Shown piece after piece: positions 19,825-28,938 of a stretch of 64,000 nucleotides of DNA; position 1 is the stretch's first letter, and the number at the start of each line of letters is the position of its first letter. The stretch covers positions 62,001-126,000 of the forward strand of contig NZ_ATUZ01000016.1 of the NCBI RefSeq assembly GCF_000420465.1, read 5' to 3'. The position numbers were made by a program, and so were the translations under genes. This DNA comes from Desulfovibrio desulfuricans DSM 642 (lineage in GTDB: Bacteria > Desulfobacterota > Desulfovibrionia > Desulfovibrionales > Desulfovibrionaceae). Under the pieces are notes generated by a model. The model searched no databases, was not told where the DNA came from, and saw only the letters and a list, made by a program, of their open reading frames with translations.

Positions 19825-20940
19825 ATGCCCAGATTAGGACGAACGAGTTGTCTCCTTATTTGCACATTCATGCTGTTGGCTCTGCTGCCGGGTCTGCCGC
19901 TGGCGGTCTTTGGAGCTTCGCCCTCAGCTTCGGAGGTTTCGATGCAAAACACATATCCCATGCCGCCGCTTTCAGGCCTTGAGGCGGACGTGCTGTTGCG
20001 CAAGGCCACAGAGCCGCCCAATACGGGCAAATATGTCAACAATCATGAGGCGGGCACCTATATCTGCCGCCAGTGCGGCATGCCGCTCTATCATTCTGAC
20101 GACAAGTTCGAGTCCGGCTGCGGCTGGCCCAGCTTTGACACGGCAGTGCCTGGTGCGGTGCGCCGTGTGCCCGATGCCGATGGCCGCAGGGTTGAGATTA
20201 TCTGCGCCAACTGCGGTGGGCATCTGGGGCATGTGTTTGAGGGCGAAGGATTCACAGAAAAAAACACGCGCCATTGCGTCAATTCGCTGTCCATGAGTTT
20301 TGCCCCTGCGGGCAGCGATGCGGAAAAAGCGGCTCTGGGGCGGCTGGCTGCCCAAAAGGAAACCTCCGCTGCCGGAGGCGCTCCGCTGGCGGATGTGGGA
20401 GCTTCGGAGCAGGACGTTGCCTCTGGAGGATGCACGGCCACAGCTATTGTGGCTGGCGGCTGCTTCTGGGGGGTGGAAGACGCTTTTCAGAAAATACCGG
20501 GAGTGTGCGAGGCGATATCGGGTTATACGGGCGGTCACACGGTCAACCCCAGTTATGAAGACGTGTGCCGGGGCGATACCGGCCATGCGGAGTCCGTGCT
20601 GGTGCGCTATAACCCCTCGCGCGTGGGCTACGAGCAGATTTTGCGCCGCTTTTTTGAAATTCACGACCCAACCCAGCTCAACAGGCAGGGGCCGGACTGG
20701 GGCGAGCAGTACCGCTCTGCGGTCTTTTATAAGGGGGCGGAGCAAAAGGCTGTGGCAGAAAAGCTGGTGGCCCGCCTGCGGGAGCTTGGCTACAAGATGG
20801 TTACGCAGATTGCGCCTGCCGGGCCTTTTTATGAGGCCGAGGCCTACCACCAGGATTTTGCCCGCCGCACGGGGCGGGGCGTATGCCACATGTCTGTGCC
20901 GCGCTTTTCGCAGCGGGTGGATGGAAGCCCGGTTAAGTAA
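19825..20940 (+). CDS. msrBA: Exported methionine sulfoxide reductase MsrB-MsrA fusion
   Basis: A 371-residue protein with an N-terminal signal peptide (residues 1 to ~31), so it should act in the periplasm. MsrB comes first (about 40-165): zinc Cys C81/C84 and C127/C130, GCGWPSF, and catalytic C151 in RHCVNS. A low-complexity linker follows, then MsrA (about 205-365) with catalytic C213 in GGCFWG and the conserved GYTGG and GHAE motifs. It repairs both R- and S-methionine sulfoxide in one polypeptide. The start at 19825 has GGGAGGA upstream and opens the signal peptide; longer frames lack an SD. The electron donor is not evident nearby. Confidence 0.94.
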   Translation: MPRLGRTSCLLICTFMLLALLPGLPLAVFGASPSASEVSMQNTYPMPPLSGLEADVLLRKATEPPNTGKYVNNHEAGTYICRQCGMPLYHSDDKFESGCGWPSFDTAVPGAVRRVPDADGRRVEIICANCGGHLGHVFEGEGFTEKNTRHCVNSLSMSFAPAGSDAEKAALGRLAAQKETSAAGGAPLADVGASEQDVASGGCTATAIVAGGCFWGVEDAFQKIPGVCEAISGYTGGHTVNPSYEDVCRGDTGHAESVLVRYNPSRVGYEQILRRFFEIHDPTQLNRQGPDWGEQYRSAVFYKGAEQKAVAEKLVARLRELGYKMVTQIAPAGPFYEAEAYHQDFARRTGRGVCHMSVPRFSQRVDGSPVK

Positions 20941-20990
20941 AAGGTTTGGTGAGGGCAGCGGCCCGCTATTTTCACCCATTGCACGCAGAC

Positions 20991-21047
20991 AGGCCCGTTT
21001 CAGGTGGTGGAGCATTTGCTCTCCCTGAAACGGGCCTGAATTTTTTT
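20991..21047. terminator. Terminator between msrBA and ald
   Basis: Perfect 14-bp stem AGGCCCGTTTCAGG / CCTGAAACGGGCCT, then GAATTTTTTT on the plus strand. It lies between two convergent genes. Confidence 0.88.
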
Positions 21048-21060
21048 GAATCTTTTGCAG

Positions 21061-22179
21061 TTAACGCAGAATCTGGGCAGTGGAGGCGCAGGGCAGGCCA
21101 AAGGCTTCGGCCACGCCAGCAAAGGTGCACTGCCCATCAACCGTATTCAGGCCGCGCTCAAGGGCGATATTTTCGCGGCAGGCGTTCTTCCAGCCTTTGT
21201 CCGCCAGTTCCAGGGCAAAGGGCAGGGTCGCGTTGGTCAAGGCATAGGTTGAAGTGACCGGCACGGCGCCGGGAATGTTGGCAACGGCATAGTGGATGAC
21301 GCCGTGCTTTTCATAGGTGGGTTCGTGGTGGGTTGTGGGCCTGCCCGCCGTGGTTTCAAACGAACCGCCCTGGTCAATGGCCACGTCCACCACCACGCTG
21401 CCGGGGCGCATGGTTTTGATCATGGCTTCTGTCACCAGTTTCGGGGCCATGGCGCCGGGAATAAGCACGGAGCCGATAACAAGGTCGGACTCCTGAACAG
21501 CCCCGGCGATATTGTATTCATTGGAAGCAAGGGTCTGGACGCGGGAAGAGAAAATGTCGCCCAGATAGCGCAGGCGGTTCAGATTGTTGTCCAGAATGGT
21601 AACTTCCGCGCCAAGGCCCATGGCCATCTTGGCGGCTTCCGTACCCACGGTGCCGCCGCCCACAATGGCGACCCTGGCGCGCTGCACACCAGCCACGCCG
21701 CCCAGCAGCATACCCGCGCCGCCTGCCTGTTTGGTCAGGATGTAGGAACCCATCTGCACGGCCATACGGCCCGCTACTTCAGACATGGGGGCCAGCAGCG
21801 GCAGGCTGCGATCCTTGGGCTGTACGGTTTCGTAGGCAAGGCCCACCACCCCGGAATTGAGCAGGGCGTCGGTAAGTTTCTTGTCCGCCGCAAGGTGCAG
21901 GTAAGTAAAGAGCAGCAGACCGGGGCGAAAATATTTGTATTCGCTGGGCAGTGGTTCCTTGACCTTCATGATCATTTCAGCCTTGGCCCATACATCGCCC
22001 ACTGGCAGCATGCTCGCGCCAGCCTTGGCAAATTCGTCATCGCCAATACGGCTGCCAAGCCCTGCGCCGCTTTCTACCAGAACCTTGTGCCCGTGGTCAG
22101 TGAGCGCCTTGACCCCGGCGGGCGTGATGCCCACACGGTATTCATCGGCCTTGATCTCCTTGGTGACGCCAATAATCAT
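21061..22179 (-). CDS. ald: Alanine dehydrogenase
   Basis: A 372-residue NAD-dependent L-alanine dehydrogenase (alanine to pyruvate plus ammonium). It shows the canonical start ([20 protein letters not shown]), the substrate-site Lys/His region, and the NAD fold [15 protein letters not shown]. The conserved DVAIDQGG and [11 protein letters not shown] motifs lie towards the C-terminus. The start at 22179 has GAGGA upstream. In Desulfovibrio it allows alanine use as carbon and electron source. The gene is the last on its strand before a convergent terminator. Confidence 0.96.
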   Translation of the reverse strand: MIIGVTKEIKADEYRVGITPAGVKALTDHGHKVLVESGAGLGSRIGDDEFAKAGASMLPVGDVWAKAEMIMKVKEPLPSEYKYFRPGLLLFTYLHLAADKKLTDALLNSGVVGLAYETVQPKDRSLPLLAPMSEVAGRMAVQMGSYILTKQAGGAGMLLGGVAGVQRARVAIVGGGTVGTEAAKMAMGLGAEVTILDNNLNRLRYLGDIFSSRVQTLASNEYNIAGAVQESDLVIGSVLIPGAMAPKLVTEAMIKTMRPGSVVVDVAIDQGGSFETTAGRPTTHHEPTYEKHGVIHYAVANIPGAVPVTSTYALTNATLPFALELADKGWKNACRENIALERGLNTVDGQCTFAGVAEAFGLPCASTAQILR

Positions 22180-22308
22180 GGATAGTCCTCGCAAGCTTAT
22201 GGTTGTGGCGAAACCGGCAATGCCGATCACGCGGGGGCATGCTTCTTCCATGGTCTGGGGCGCGGGGGGGATGACGCCTTGCGGGCGGCCTGATCCGCCC
22301 GATATGAA

Positions 22309-22337
22309 ATCGTATATTTTTTCCCGTTTATCAGCAA
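22309..22337 (-). promoter_or_regulatory. Candidate ald promoter
   Basis: On the minus strand TTGCTG (22337-22332), a 17-bp spacer and TACGAT (22314-22309), about 130 bases before the ald start. A GC-rich 7-bp hairpin (22282-22301) lies in the leader. Confidence 0.4.
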
Positions 22338-22365
22338 TAAAATTGCAATGTTTTGCGGAGTGTTC

Positions 22366-23436
22366 TTACAGGCAATCGCACAAGGTGCGTTCCCGCAATG
22401 ATTTGAGCCGGATGCCGCCGTTGAGGATTTCGCCCCGCAGTTCGCGCAGCCGGCGATCCATATCCGGGGGAAGATTCTTGCCAGCCGCAGCCTTGAAAGG
22501 CTCCATGGACGTAATGTCCACACCGCCGTTTTGCAGATCGCGCACGAGGATTTCCTTGCCTGCAAAGTGGCCGGATGCCGTAGCGGCTATGATGTCGTAC
22601 GTGGCCTTGTTGGGGTGCTTGAGGATGGAGGTGAGCACATGGCCGGGCAGCAGATTGTCCTTGTCGGTGTTCAGGCCCACGGCGTAGGCGTTGCGCGCTT
22701 TAACCTCCTGCAAGGCAGGGCCGTTGCCCATGCCGCTGGCCAGCACCAGGATGTCCGCTCCCTGGTCGAGCAGATTCTTCGCTGCGGCGCGGCCAGCCTC
22801 CGCATTGGCAAAAGAACCTGTAACCGTGTTGACGACACGCACCTCAGGATCAATCACGCGCGCGCCCTCTGTGAATCCTCCCAGCAGGGAGCGCATGGAG
22901 GGGCAGTCCTCGCCCGTTATCCAGCCGATAATCTTGCGTCCGCTTATGCCGGGCATGCCGGTCTGGCGCGCAAGCATGGCCGCAGCCGCCCCGGCAAGAT
23001 AGGCCGCCTGCTCGTCGGCAAAGGTTACGGACATTATATTGGGCGCGCGGATGCCGGCATCAATGCAGCCAAACATGGTGCGGCGAAAGTTTGCGGCGTT
23101 GTTGCGCAGCACTTCGTGCAGGCCATTGGAGGCCACCAGCACCAGATCATTGTTGCCCGAAGCCGTACGAAACATTTCCTGAAGCGCCGCCTCGTCATGC
23201 CCTGGCTGGGCTGTAATCACTGCGGCCTTGATGCCCAGTTCGCGCTCGGCCTGCCTCAGGCCGTCAACAAGGCTGTCGTTCCAGTCGTTGTCGCCCGTAG
23301 GCGTTTCAAGCAACAGGGCCACGCGCAAGGGGCCTTGCGGCTTTTCGGCGCCAGCGCAATGGGCGGGCTGGGAAAAGCCAAGGCAAAGGAAGAGCAGAAG
23401 TGTCAGCATAAGGGACACGGGGCGGAGTGAGAACAT
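22366..23436 (-). CDS. BMP-family (PnrA/Med-like) substrate-binding protein
   Basis: A 356-residue exported protein with a signal peptide (residues 1 to ~28, ending near PAHCAG; the Cys context is a poor lipobox). The mature chain is the Bmp/PnrA periplasmic-binding fold with ETPTGDNDWN at its start, GLHEVLRNN, and a DEQAAYLAG segment typical of nucleoside-binding BMP proteins. Such proteins deliver nucleosides or related ligands to an ABC importer, but no permease or ATPase gene is adjacent, so it is an orphan here. AAGGAAAA precedes the ATG. Ligand not determined. Confidence 0.85.
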   Translation of the reverse strand: MFSLRPVSLMLTLLLFLCLGFSQPAHCAGAEKPQGPLRVALLLETPTGDNDWNDSLVDGLRQAERELGIKAAVITAQPGHDEAALQEMFRTASGNNDLVLVASNGLHEVLRNNAANFRRTMFGCIDAGIRAPNIMSVTFADEQAAYLAGAAAAMLARQTGMPGISGRKIIGWITGEDCPSMRSLLGGFTEGARVIDPEVRVVNTVTGSFANAEAGRAAAKNLLDQGADILVLASGMGNGPALQEVKARNAYAVGLNTDKDNLLPGHVLTSILKHPNKATYDIIAATASGHFAGKEILVRDLQNGGVDITSMEPFKAAAGKNLPPDMDRRLRELRGEILNGGIRLKSLRERTLCDCL

Positions 23437-23840
23437 GGATTTTCCTTGGAATGAATGTGCGGGCAGCGGGAGTTGTTTTTTAAGGTTTTGGGCAGGCAGA
23501 CCGCGCCTTTTTCGCCATGCGCAATATATCGCTGTGGCTTTTGCGGCGCAAGAACATCTGCTGGCGGACAGTGCGCAAATAAATGCAAAATTTTTTTATG
23601 TGTTTAATTTTTTAATAAGGCTGAATGCCGCCAATTATATCCATCAAGTTTAATTTAACTTATTTTGTTGTTGTCAGCAAAATTTATAGTTTGATTAATC
23701 AAACAAGTTAACGTACACACCTTGACTTGCGAATGTGAAATAAATAACGTGTTGCTTGTGAACAAAGTAACATGAAGTGCAGGATTGTTATTGCGATAAT
23801 TCTGCTGAAATTATTGAAAATTATTGCAAGGAAGGTTCCC
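23437..23840. other. AT-rich divergent control region
   Basis: No gene. It is markedly AT-rich from 23580 to 23840, separating the BMP gene (minus) from the HydG-like gene (plus). It holds a perfect palindrome GTTTGATTAATCAAAC at 23689-23704. Next comes a possible plus-strand promoter: TTGACT (23722-23727), a 17-bp spacer and TAACGT (23745-23750). Confidence 0.5.
23689..23704. promoter_or_regulatory. 16-bp perfect palindrome upstream of hydG-like gene
   Basis: GTTTGATTAATCAAAC, 18 bp ahead of a candidate -35 element. The form suggests a dimeric regulator site; the regulator is unknown. Confidence 0.5.
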
Positions 23841-25232
23841 ATGTCTGTTGATGCACAGCCTCGCTGGTTTGATGCCCAGGCCATTGGTACAGCTCTGGAA
23901 AGGGAAACAGCACCTGACGCCGCAGAGCTTCGGGATATCCTCAACAAGTCACTTGAATTGCAGCCTTTAACCTTGGCGGAAACCGTTGCCCTCATGCGTG
24001 TGCAGGACGGGGTGGGCGTTGGCCGCATCATGGCTGCCGCCGATGAAGTTAAGCAAAAGGTTTACGGCGACCGCATTGTGCTTTCTGCACCCCTGCACAT
24101 CTCCAACCACTGCGGCAGCGAATGCCTGTATTGCGCCAACCGCAAAAGCAACAAGGCCGTTGAGCGCAAGTACATGACCTCGCCTGAAATGCGCGAGGCA
24201 GCCCTCAAGCTTATCCGTCAGGGGCACAAACGTATTTTCCTTGTCAGCGGGCAGTTGCCCAATGCCGATATTGAATATCTGGCCGAGGCCATCAGCATCC
24301 TGTACACAGCCTTTGACGGCGTGGGCGAAGTGCACAGCGTCAACGTAAACGTGGGCGCTCTGGAATCGCACGAGTATGCCGCCCTGCTGGAATCGTATGT
24401 GGGAACCGTGCTGATCTATCAGGACACCTACCACGAGGCCAGTTATCGCGCGGCCCACATCTCTGGCCCCAAGAGTGATTACTACGCCCGGCTGAACGCC
24501 GCAGATGTTGCCTTTCAGGCGGGTGTGCCGGACGTGGGCGGCGGCCTGATGCTGGGTCTTGGCCCCTGGCAGTATGACCTGCTGGGTATTGTGCAGCATC
24601 AGGCGCACTTGTTGCGGGCCTATGACACCGGCTGCCGCACCCTGAGCCTGCACCGCATGCGTTGCGCCCCCGGCAGCAACATGCAAACGCCCTATCCCGT
24701 GAGCGATGCCGACTACCTGCGCTGCGTGGCCATTGCCCGGCTGGCGGTTCCTTACGCTGGCATCATCCTGACCACCAAGGAACCTGCGGGCCTGTGGCGC
24801 GATGGCTGTAGCGCGGGCGCTTCGCAACTGCTCACAGGCAGCGTTGCCAACCCCTACGGCAACTGGATTGACAATCCCGAGCACAAGGTTCCCTACCCCA
24901 TTGGCGAAGACTGCCATGTGGATGAAGTGGTGCGTTTTCTGCTGGAAGAAGCTCGCCACCTGCCGTCATTTTGCGCGGCCTGCCCCCGGTTGGGGCGCAC
25001 GGGCGAGGAGTTCCTTTCCATGGTGCGCGAGTGCGGCATGAAAAACCAGTGCGGCCCCAACTCTGCGGCGTCGTTCCTGGAATTTCTGCTGCACTACGCA
25101 ACGCCTTATACGCGCATGATTGGCGAACAGCTGTTGGCCGAAAAAATGGACAGGATGACCACGGGTGAGCTTGGCGCGGCCAAGAGGCTGCTGACCAAGG
25201 TGCGCGCTGGCCGTATTGACGAATTCATTTAA
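23841..25232 (+). CDS. HydG-type radical SAM enzyme (H-cluster maturase or close paralogue)
   Basis: A 463-residue radical SAM protein. The SAM cluster motif is C91-x3-C95-x2-C98 (CGSECLYC). At the C-terminus C378, C381 and C404 form the C-x2-C-x22-C site that in HydG holds the second iron-sulfur cluster, where tyrosine-derived CO and cyanide are built onto iron. The overall order follows HydG (RIVLSAPLHISNHC, YHEASYRAAHISGPKSDY, FCAACPRLGRTG). However, the usual GPHTISVPR-like segment reads GCRTLSLHR, with Arg266 where I expect His. No hydE or hydF is nearby. AAGGAAGG precedes the ATG at 23841. Either a diverged HydG or a paralogue with another job. Confidence 0.85.
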   Translation: MSVDAQPRWFDAQAIGTALERETAPDAAELRDILNKSLELQPLTLAETVALMRVQDGVGVGRIMAAADEVKQKVYGDRIVLSAPLHISNHCGSECLYCANRKSNKAVERKYMTSPEMREAALKLIRQGHKRIFLVSGQLPNADIEYLAEAISILYTAFDGVGEVHSVNVNVGALESHEYAALLESYVGTVLIYQDTYHEASYRAAHISGPKSDYYARLNAADVAFQAGVPDVGGGLMLGLGPWQYDLLGIVQHQAHLLRAYDTGCRTLSLHRMRCAPGSNMQTPYPVSDADYLRCVAIARLAVPYAGIILTTKEPAGLWRDGCSAGASQLLTGSVANPYGNWIDNPEHKVPYPIGEDCHVDEVVRFLLEEARHLPSFCAACPRLGRTGEEFLSMVRECGMKNQCGPNSAASFLEFLLHYATPYTRMIGEQLLAEKMDRMTTGELGAAKRLLTKVRAGRIDEFI

Positions 25233-25543
25233 CAGACCGCTTGCAGATAAAACCCTCAACGGCGAGCGTACTCTGTTATTAACGCAAAAAGGCGGGCTTT
25301 ATGCCCGCCTTTTTGCGTGTTGACAGCGTCAACACAGTCGGAAATCAGGAGCCGGTTGCGGCTTTGCCGCACCGATGAGCGACTGGTTTCCGTGTATTCC
25401 GCCCGGCGGCTTTGCTGACGCTGGCGGCGCAAATGCCGCAAAGCGGCGTTTGATCAGTATCAGTCGGGCTTCATGCCCGCCTTTTTGTGTGTTGGCGTTG
25501 TCAGGTTGTGTCAGCAGTCAGCTCCCCGGCCAGCCTATCCACA
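25233..25543. other. Intergenic region with duplicated terminator-like hairpins
   Basis: No gene. It holds the terminator at 25282-25318 and a second, related copy near 25462-25490 (CGGGCTTCATGCCCGCC then TTTTTG). GC-rich short inverted repeats such as GCGGCTTTGCCGC lie between them. Confidence 0.6.
25282..25318. terminator. Terminator after hydG-like gene
   Basis: Perfect 16-bp stem, core GGCGGGC / GCCCGCC, with flanking A and T runs and a 5-base loop. It works in either direction. Confidence 0.88.
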
Positions 25544-27001
25544 CTAAGTAAAGAAAAACCAGGTCAGCAGAGCGAACAGCGGCACAAGAATGCAGACCGA
25601 CCACAGAATGTAGCCGAAAAATCCGGGCATACGCACGCCCTGATCTTCCGCAATGGCTCGCACCATAAAGTTGGGCGCGTTGCCTATGTAGCTGCATGCG
25701 CCCATAAAGACCGCGCCAGCCGAAATGGCCGCCAGAGTTTCGGGCATATGGTGCATGAGCGTTTGCGCATCACCCCCCGCCGTGTTGAAAAAGACCATGT
25801 AGGTCGGGGCGTTATCCAGAAAACTGGAAAGAATGCCCGTCAGCCAGAAGTACATGGCATTGACCGGCTGCCCATCGCGCGAGACCAGTTCCACCAGCGG
25901 GGCCAGCGCGCCGGAGGTTCCTGCCTTGAGAATGGCCATGGCCGGAATCATGCTGACAAAAATACCAAAGAACAGTTGGGCCACTTCTTCAATGGGCCCC
26001 CACGAAAAACCGTTCAGTTCGCGGCATCTGCGGCTGGTATGGCGCATGGAAAGCCACGCCAGGAAGAGCAGGGCGGCATCGCGCAGCACGTTTTGCGCTT
26101 CCAGCGGCACACCGCCCACCGTGGCGATGGTTCCCAGCGGGAACAGACCGGAAAGCAGCACGGCAAGCACCACGCCAAGCAGAAACAGCAGGTTGATCTT
26201 GCCGTCAAGTCCGAGTTTTTCCTGGCTGGGCAGTACCTGCCCCGGCCTCTCTGGCGCGGCGTCAGCAGGGCTGCTCGGCGGTACGGGGCGGCCTTCCTTG
26301 TTATAGAGCACCATGTCCAGAACAAAATAGATTGCCAGCAGGGCTGTGGACAGGCTCAGGGTTTTCAAAAACAGGTGCGAGGTAGTCCAGAAAAAGTCCA
26401 CGCCCTTCAAAAAACCCAGAAACAGCGGCGGATCGCCCAGGGGCGAGAGGGAACCGCCGATGTTTGCCACCAGAAAAATGAAAAATACCACAGAATGCAC
26501 GCGGTACTTGCGGTGCGCATTGGCCCGCAGCAACGGGCGCACAAGCAGCATGGCGGCTCCTGTGGTGCCCATCCAGCTTGCCAGCACGGTTCCTATGGCG
26601 AGAATGCCCAGATTCACTGGCGGAGTGCCTGTGAGGGAGCCTTTAAGGCGTACCCCGCCCGCAACCGTGTACAGCGAAAAAAGGAGTACAAGGAAAGGCA
26701 CGTAATCCAGCAGGATGATGTGGCAGAATTCATAGAAGGTCACGCCGGGGCCATAGGCCGCAAGGCATGGGACAAGAAAGGTGAGCGCCCAGAAAATGGA
26801 AATCTTGCCTCGATGATGTTCCCAGAAAACATGGGCGGTCAGCGGCAGTATGGCTATGGAAAGCAGCATGCCCGCAAAAGGGATGATCCACCATGCGGAG
26901 AGGGTGCCGGGAACTGTAAGATGGTCGGCGGCGGCAAGAGCCGTGTAGGGAGTAAGCAGCAGTGCGCTCAGAGCATATGCAGAGAGGCGGAGTAGATTCA
27001 T
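25544..27001 (-). CDS. NhaD-like sodium:proton antiporter
   Basis: A 485-residue polytopic membrane protein of the ion transporter (IT) superfamily, closest in look to NhaD-type antiporters. A signal-like first segment (residues 1-24) precedes about 11-12 hydrophobic helices. Conserved-looking loops are NIGGSLSPLGDPPLF, SSFLDNAPTYMVFFN and CSYIGNAPNFMV, which resemble the two re-entrant half-sites of the family. It probably exchanges Na+ for H+ at the inner membrane. AGGAGC precedes the ATG at 27001. It is monocistronic, convergent with the HydG-like gene. A citrate- or arsenite-type IT transporter is less likely given the N-A-P loops. Confidence 0.85.
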   Translation of the reverse strand: MNLLRLSAYALSALLLTPYTALAAADHLTVPGTLSAWWIIPFAGMLLSIAILPLTAHVFWEHHRGKISIFWALTFLVPCLAAYGPGVTFYEFCHIILLDYVPFLVLLFSLYTVAGGVRLKGSLTGTPPVNLGILAIGTVLASWMGTTGAAMLLVRPLLRANAHRKYRVHSVVFFIFLVANIGGSLSPLGDPPLFLGFLKGVDFFWTTSHLFLKTLSLSTALLAIYFVLDMVLYNKEGRPVPPSSPADAAPERPGQVLPSQEKLGLDGKINLLFLLGVVLAVLLSGLFPLGTIATVGGVPLEAQNVLRDAALLFLAWLSMRHTSRRCRELNGFSWGPIEEVAQLFFGIFVSMIPAMAILKAGTSGALAPLVELVSRDGQPVNAMYFWLTGILSSFLDNAPTYMVFFNTAGGDAQTLMHHMPETLAAISAGAVFMGACSYIGNAPNFMVRAIAEDQGVRMPGFFGYILWSVCILVPLFALLTWFFFT

Positions 27002-27182
27002 GTTGCTCCTGAAAAAAGTGAATGGATTGCAGGCCGATAAGAAAAATCGGCCAAGACTAGTGCATTAAATGTACCCGAATTGGCATTATCCGTCCATCCC
27101 TGCAGATCGGCGCACTTGCCTGAAAGGCCGTTTTCTGCCACACAAGGGCAGCAATCAATTACAATAGTGTAAGGAATCAGCT

Positions 27183-27773
27183 ATGCCCAAAGAACCTACG
27201 GCACGGCGCAAGGCCCGCTTTCTGGAAGTGCTGAGTCACCGCCAGCCGGACCTAACGCTGGTGCTTGCCAATATTCACGACCCGCACAACGTTTCGGCCA
27301 TTTACCGCTCGTGCGATGCCTTTGGCGTCAGCCGTGTGCACCTGTATTACACCAACACGGCTTTTCCCGCGCTGGGGCGCAAGACCTCTGCCTCTGCCCG
27401 CAAGTGGGTGGAAAGCGTGCGCCATAAAACCAGCGAAGACATGCTTGCCGACCTGCGCGGTCAGGGCATGCAGGTGCTTGCTACCTCGTTTACAGAAAAG
27501 GCCCGCCCCATGCGGGAATGGGATTTTACCTGCCCCACAGCAGTGATTATGGGCAACGAGCACAGCGGCGTTGAGCCGGAACTGCTGGCCGCCGCCGATG
27601 GCGAGCTGTACATCCCCATGTACGGCATGATCCAGAGCTTCAACGTGTCTGTGGCTTCGGCCATTATTCTTGCAGAAGCAGCCCGCCAGCGCGAGGCCGC
27701 AGGCATGTACGCCACCCCGCGCTTTGATGAGGCAACTCTCGCAACCCGTCTTGGGGAGTGGCTGGAAAAATAG
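27183..27773 (+). CDS. TrmH/SpoU-family tRNA 2'-O-methyltransferase
   Basis: A 196-residue SPOUT methyltransferase. The three family motifs are present: NIHDPHNVSAIYRSCDAFG (motif 1, with the catalytic Arg), VIMGNEHSGV (motif 2) and IPMYGMIQSFNVSVASAI (motif 3). It uses SAM to methylate a ribose 2'-OH; TrmH itself acts on G18 of tRNA, and the length and N-terminus fit TrmH better than the longer rRNA-specific RlmB. AAGGAA precedes the ATG. It stands ahead of the EamA transporter gene, 112 bp apart, possibly cotranscribed but functionally unrelated. Confidence 0.88.
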   Translation: MPKEPTARRKARFLEVLSHRQPDLTLVLANIHDPHNVSAIYRSCDAFGVSRVHLYYTNTAFPALGRKTSASARKWVESVRHKTSEDMLADLRGQGMQVLATSFTEKARPMREWDFTCPTAVIMGNEHSGVEPELLAAADGELYIPMYGMIQSFNVSVASAIILAEAARQREAAGMYATPRFDEATLATRLGEWLEK

Positions 27774-27885
27774 CGATAGCCCGAACTGGCCGATATCCGG
27801 CCACGAAAGCCTGGGCCGCCCGCGCGGCGTATGCGGGCGATACTTCGGGCTTCCGCCGCATGTAACTATTCGCCAATGAATAGTC

Positions 27886-28773
27886 ATGAACAATCCCGCG
27901 TTGATCTGTCAGGCCTATGCTTTTGCCACTGTTGTACTGTGGTCAACCGCCTATGTGTACACCAAGGTTGCGCTGGCGTTTTTTACGCCGGGGCCGCTGG
28001 GCCTTGTGCGGTGCGCGGTGGCATCGCTGGCATTTGTTGGGATTCTGCTGGCAAGGGGCAGGGCGAGCGGGGGATTTTTTGTTCCTTCTGTCCGGCATCT
28101 GCCCCTGTTTGCGGCGTCAGGGCTGAGCGGTTTCACGCTGTATCTGCTGGCCTTCAATGAGGGTTCCATCTCCCTCAATCCCACCACCAACTGCATTGTC
28201 ATTTCCACAGCACCCATTCTGACGGCGGCGCTGGCACGCCTGTTCTTCAGCGAGCGTTTGCCCGTGCTGCGCTGGCTTGCGCTTGCCCTGGCATTTGGCG
28301 GCGTAGTGGTGATGAACGGCGGCGGGCGCGGATTTATGCTGGCTCCCGGCATGGGCTGGGTGCTGGTGGCCGCAGTGCTCATAAGCCTGTATAATATTAC
28401 GCAGCGCACATTGTCGCGGCACTACGGATCCATGGAAATCGCGGCCTGGAGTTTCTTTGCGGGTACGCTCTTTTTGCTGTACTGCCTGCCGCAAACCGTG
28501 CCCCAGGTCCAGGCTGCGCCCGCCAGGGCGCTCTGGCTTGCGCTTTTTCTGGGGATTTTCCCCAGCGCGGCTGCCTATCTGCTCTGGACAAAAGCCCTTG
28601 CCCTTGCCCCGCGCACAAGCCTTGTGACCAACTACATGTTCCTGACGCCCTTTTTGTCCATGCTGCTTGATTTCGTGGTGACGGGCGGCCTGCCTGAGGC
28701 CTCCACCTTTGCGGGCGGGGCGATCATCATGGGGGCTTTGGTACTGTTCAGCCTTGCGGGCAAGCGGGGCTAA
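27886..28773 (+). CDS. EamA/DMT-family transporter
   Basis: A 295-residue inner-membrane protein with ten predicted helices in two EamA repeats (first around 9-135, second around 155-290). Each repeat ends in the family-type pattern of small residues and a late SER- or LTPF-like loop (FFSERLPVLRW, YMFLTPFLSMLL). The family exports amino acids, metabolites or drugs; the substrate is not predictable here. The start at 27886 fits the first helix, but the SD is poor (the region before it is AT-rich with no clear GGAG). Confidence 0.83.
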   Translation: MNNPALICQAYAFATVVLWSTAYVYTKVALAFFTPGPLGLVRCAVASLAFVGILLARGRASGGFFVPSVRHLPLFAASGLSGFTLYLLAFNEGSISLNPTTNCIVISTAPILTAALARLFFSERLPVLRWLALALAFGGVVVMNGGGRGFMLAPGMGWVLVAAVLISLYNITQRTLSRHYGSMEIAAWSFFAGTLFLLYCLPQTVPQVQAAPARALWLALFLGIFPSAAAYLLWTKALALAPRTSLVTNYMFLTPFLSMLLDFVVTGGLPEASTFAGGAIIMGALVLFSLAGKRG

Positions 28774-28856
28774 ACGGTTCTTTTGCTTTCTGGCAACGTC
28801 AGAGAATAAAATAGCCATGTAGCTGTTGCCGCCACGTTGACTTTTTACACAAAAAC

Positions 28857-28898
28857 AAGGCCCGTTTCTGCTGGATGTTTCCGGCAGAAACGGGCCTT
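28857..28898. terminator. Terminator between EamA gene and exported-protein gene
   Basis: Perfect 15-bp stem AAGGCCCGTTTCTGC / GCAGAAACGGGCCTT with a 12-base loop, between two convergent genes. Confidence 0.85.
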
Positions 28899-28938
28899 TC
28901 CCTTGCGGGAACCCAACCCTGATTTTTATGCTGAGCTG

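Noticed and set aside
25487-26995. 502-codon plus-strand open frame
   Set aside because: Exactly antisense to the NhaD-like antiporter gene. His/Gln/Arg-rich translation without any domain and no SD; a GC-rich shadow frame.
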